In this document: in pieces, positions 6,935 through 9,013 of the stretch
How positions within the stretch are numbered: position 1 is the first letter of the stretch
Layout: each line of letters begins with the position of its first letter
NCBI GenBank assembly: GCA_025353985.1
Contig: JANXNT010000444.1
Coordinates: 1 to 9,013, forward strand
From: Limnoglobus sp.
Lineage (GTDB): Bacteria; Planctomycetota; Planctomycetia; Gemmatales; Gemmataceae
Reading direction: 5' to 3'
DNA length: 9,013 nucleotides
The notes under the pieces: model-generated
Seen by the model: the letters and a program-made list of their open reading frames with translations, nothing else
The model's database searches: none
What the model was told of the DNA's origin: nothing
Program-made: the position numbers and the translations under genes

Positions 6935-8866
6935 ATGCAATTGAACAATCTGCTCGTGTACTTGTTACTCGCCGTCCTGTTTGCCCCGCTGTTGGTGGCA
7001 CTGGCGGTGCGGTGGTGCAACCCTAAATCGGCGCGCGCGGTGGCGGTCTATGGCTCGGTCCTTCACCTGCTCATCACCGCTTCGCTCGTCGTTCTGAACA
7101 CGGGGTATATGGGGTTCGAGAAGCACTCGGGCCTCGCGTACGAGCCGCAATGCGTTCCCGGCGACTCGGGCGTATCCGGTATGGCTGGCACGAACGAACA
7201 CCGCACTTCGTGGAACTTGCTCACGCTCGCGCCGCCGCACGCACTGAACGACTACCGCAGTGCGCCGCCCGCGATTCAGTTCTTCATCGGCCTCGATGGG
7301 CTGAACCTCGTGATGGTCGCATTAACGAGCCTGATGTTTTTCTTCGCGGTGCTGGTGTCGTGGAGTTCGATTACCGACCGTGCGGGGGCGTATTACGCCT
7401 GGTTGTTCGTGCTGCAAACCGCCGTAATCGGCGCGTTCGTATCGTTCGACATCGTGCTGTTTTACCTGTTCTTCGAACTGACGCTGGTGCCGGTGTTCTT
7501 CCTGATCGGCTTCTGGGGCGTGGGCGGTGCGCGGCGCGATGCCGCACGCAAGTTCTTCCTTTACACTTTGTTCGGCAGCTTATTCACGCTCGTCGGCATT
7601 ATCGGGGTGGTGTTGGCGAACCCGATGCCGTTGAACCCCGATAGCGGCAAGCCGATGTACAACGCGCCGACGCAAGAAGCGACGAACCCGATGAACCCGC
7701 TCGGCCCGCACCGGATGCCGACGCCGGGGCCGATTACGTTCTCGATTCCGCAACTCATCAAGAACGCCTACATGTGGGACACCGCACACGATGAAGCCGT
7801 GAAGTCCGCCATCCATCGCGTGAGTGTCGCGGGCAAGAACGCGACCGCCGACCGGCAGAAGGAACTCGACGATGCCCGCGCAACCGTGGCAACACGCCGC
7901 ACGATGATCGCCTGGTTGTTCTTCGCGCTCATGGCGGGGCTGGCCGTGAAGATCCCGATCGTGCCGTTGCACACCTGGCTACCCGCCGCATATTCCGAAG
8001 CGCCACTGCCCATCACGATGCTGCTGACGGCGGTGCTGGCGAAACTCGGCACGTACGGCATCTTGCGGATCGTCATCCCGATCGTGCCCGAAGCGGCCGT
8101 CGTGTACGGACTGCCCGTCATGGGCACGCTCGGTGCCATCGGCATCGTTTACGCCGCATTTTGTGCGTATGCCCAACGCGATCTGAAGCTCCTCGCCGCG
8201 TACAGTAGCGTGTCGCACCTCGGCTTCCTCGTCATCGGCTTGTTCGCGATGAACCGCGAGGCGCTGTCGGGATCGGTTTTGCACATGGTCAATCACGGTC
8301 TGTCGGCGGGCGCGATGTTCGCCTTGCTCGTGTTTCTTTCGCAACGCTACCGCACACTCGATGCGACGCAATACGGCGGGTTGTGGGGCAAGTACCCGCG
8401 CTACACGTTCTTTACGATCGTCATCTGCTTAGCGGGCGTCGGGATGCCGGGCCTGAATAACTTCGTGAGCGAAATGCTGATGCTCGCGGGGTTGTTCGAC
8501 ACGCGAAATCTCAAGCTCGTCGGCTACAGTTTGGCAATCGTGTCGGCGGTCGGTATTCTGCTGTCGTCGTGGTATATCTTCACGATGTTGCGCCGCGTTT
8601 TCTTCGGCCCGCTGCAAGAACCGGCTCGCATCGAAGCCGTCACCGTCCCGCCCGGCGACATCGGTGGCCGCGAACTCGTACCCGTCGCCTTCATGGCCGC
8701 GCTGTGCCTGACGCTCGGCCTGTATCCGCAACCGTTGCTCGATGTCATCGAGACCGATGTCAACCGCGTCAGTCAACTTGCGAATCGCGCCCGATTGCGA
8801 ATCGACCCGACCGCAGTGAATCCCGCAGACGCAGTCGAATCCGAACGGCAACGCGTTTACGAGTAA
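6935..8866 (+). CDS. nuoM: NADH-quinone oxidoreductase subunit M (NuoM), enlarged
   Basis: NuoM (ND4 homologue) is the middle antiporter-like proton-pumping subunit. The 643-residue product is over 100 residues longer than typical (about 500). Key residues are present: E181 in FFELTLVPVFFLIGFWG; K339 in AVKIPIVPLHTWLP; H346; K370 in TAVLAKLGTYG; RDLKLLAAYSSVSHLGF (415-431); and E513 in GLNNFVSEM. Compared with E. coli residues E144, K234, K265 and E407 as I recall them, the K339-K370 and K370-E513 spacings are essentially identical. About 37 extra residues lie before E181 and about 68 between E181 and K339. The extras map to the loop after helix 2 (about 57-113) and the loop between helices 6 and 7 (about 229-322; Pro/Asn/Met-rich, then a charged helical part). 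The C-terminus has a short polar extension. The start ATG has only a weak purine match (CGGA) upstream. Confidence 0.96.
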   Translation: MQLNNLLVYLLLAVLFAPLLVALAVRWCNPKSARAVAVYGSVLHLLITASLVVLNTGYMGFEKHSGLAYEPQCVPGDSGVSGMAGTNEHRTSWNLLTLAPPHALNDYRSAPPAIQFFIGLDGLNLVMVALTSLMFFFAVLVSWSSITDRAGAYYAWLFVLQTAVIGAFVSFDIVLFYLFFELTLVPVFFLIGFWGVGGARRDAARKFFLYTLFGSLFTLVGIIGVVLANPMPLNPDSGKPMYNAPTQEATNPMNPLGPHRMPTPGPITFSIPQLIKNAYMWDTAHDEAVKSAIHRVSVAGKNATADRQKELDDARATVATRRTMIAWLFFALMAGLAVKIPIVPLHTWLPAAYSEAPLPITMLLTAVLAKLGTYGILRIVIPIVPEAAVVYGLPVMGTLGAIGIVYAAFCAYAQRDLKLLAAYSSVSHLGFLVIGLFAMNREALSGSVLHMVNHGLSAGAMFALLVFLSQRYRTLDATQYGGLWGKYPRYTFFTIVICLAGVGMPGLNNFVSEMLMLAGLFDTRNLKLVGYSLAIVSAVGILLSSWYIFTMLRRVFFGPLQEPARIEAVTVPPGDIGGRELVPVAFMAALCLTLGLYPQPLLDVIETDVNRVSQLANRARLRIDPTAVNPADAVESERQRVYE

Positions 8867-8920
8867 TTCTCACGACTTCGGTTACTACTGACGATCCCGA
8901 CACTTGACCCCGAGTACGCT
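8867..8920. other. nuoM-nuoN intergenic spacer
   Basis: This is a 54-bp spacer in the same reading frame as the nuoM stop and open through to nuoN. I see no repeat or hairpin of note. GAG at 8912-8914 is the only weak ribosome binding candidate, 6 bases before the GTG at 8921. Confidence 0.5.
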
Positions 8921-9013
8921 GTGAACCCGCTGGCTGACACCAACCTGACGGACGCCCTGACCGGCTCGATTTCGCTCGTCGTCCCCGAAATGGCGATGTT
9001 GGCGCTGGCGTGT
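8921..9013 (+). CDS. nuoN: NADH-quinone oxidoreductase subunit N (NuoN), N-terminal 31 residues
   Basis: NuoN (ND2 homologue) is the proximal antiporter-like subunit of the membrane arm. Only the first 31 codons from a GTG are visible, running off the window end in an open frame. The visible segment SISLVVPEMAMLALAC (16-31) resembles the first helix of NuoN, which commonly has a Pro-Glu in this position. The place right after nuoM supports the call. The start is uncertain: upstream in frame there is no ATG, GTG or TTG before the nuoM stop, so GTG 8921 is the only common start codon, although its ribosome binding site is weak. Confidence 0.8.
   Translation, partial: MNPLADTNLTDALTGSISLVVPEMAMLALAC

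Noticed and set aside
7150..7644. A 164-codon plus-strand open frame in another frame of nuoM
   Set aside because: It lies fully within nuoM, is Arg-rich and shows no family signature.

Overview
The window lies inside a respiratory complex I (NADH:quinone oxidoreductase, NDH-1) operon. Every gene is on the plus strand, in the canonical order nuoG (3' part), nuoH, nuoI, nuoJ, nuoK, nuoL, nuoM, nuoN (first 31 codons). I see no mobile-element protein, RNA gene or CRISPR array, and no unrelated gene.

Organism: a GC-rich bacterium. The intergenic heptamer repeats (unit ATTCCGA, which reads as an N-S-E-F-R/G-I-P/R type peptide when translated) and the GTAG-headed palindromes with a CCGCAGG...CCTGCG stem resemble repeats I associate with Planctomycetota such as Gemmataceae. 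The enlarged Nuo subunits would fit that, but the assignment is an inference without a database search.

Layout: nuoG (1-1143) carries one N4 cysteine and all four N7 cysteine ligands, followed by a short degenerate molybdopterin-type domain. A 281-bp gap (1144-1424) holds two exactly inverted 25-bp REP-like elements. nuoH (1425-2690) is followed by a 130-bp gap with diverged heptamer arrays in inverted orientation, which can form a 23-bp stem just upstream of nuoI (2821-3381). nuoJ (3408-4538), nuoK (4535-4951) and nuoL (4944-6920) are tightly coupled. nuoM (6935-8866) follows after 14 bp, and nuoN (8921-) runs off the end.

How the genes work together: NuoG and NuoI carry iron-sulfur clusters of the peripheral arm that pass electrons from NADH towards quinone. 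NuoH forms the quinone-site membrane subunit. NuoJ and NuoK link it to the antiporter-like subunits NuoN, NuoM and NuoL, which pump protons. Key charged residues are conserved, so the complex looks functional.

The most interesting signal is structural. NuoH, NuoJ and NuoM all have large insertions, and family topology places every one on the periplasmic side of the membrane arm, while NuoL is close to normal size. NuoJ also has two extra N-terminal membrane helices, and NuoK has a Pro/Ala-rich cytoplasmic tail. This suggests a lineage-specific extra-cytoplasmic layer on complex I.
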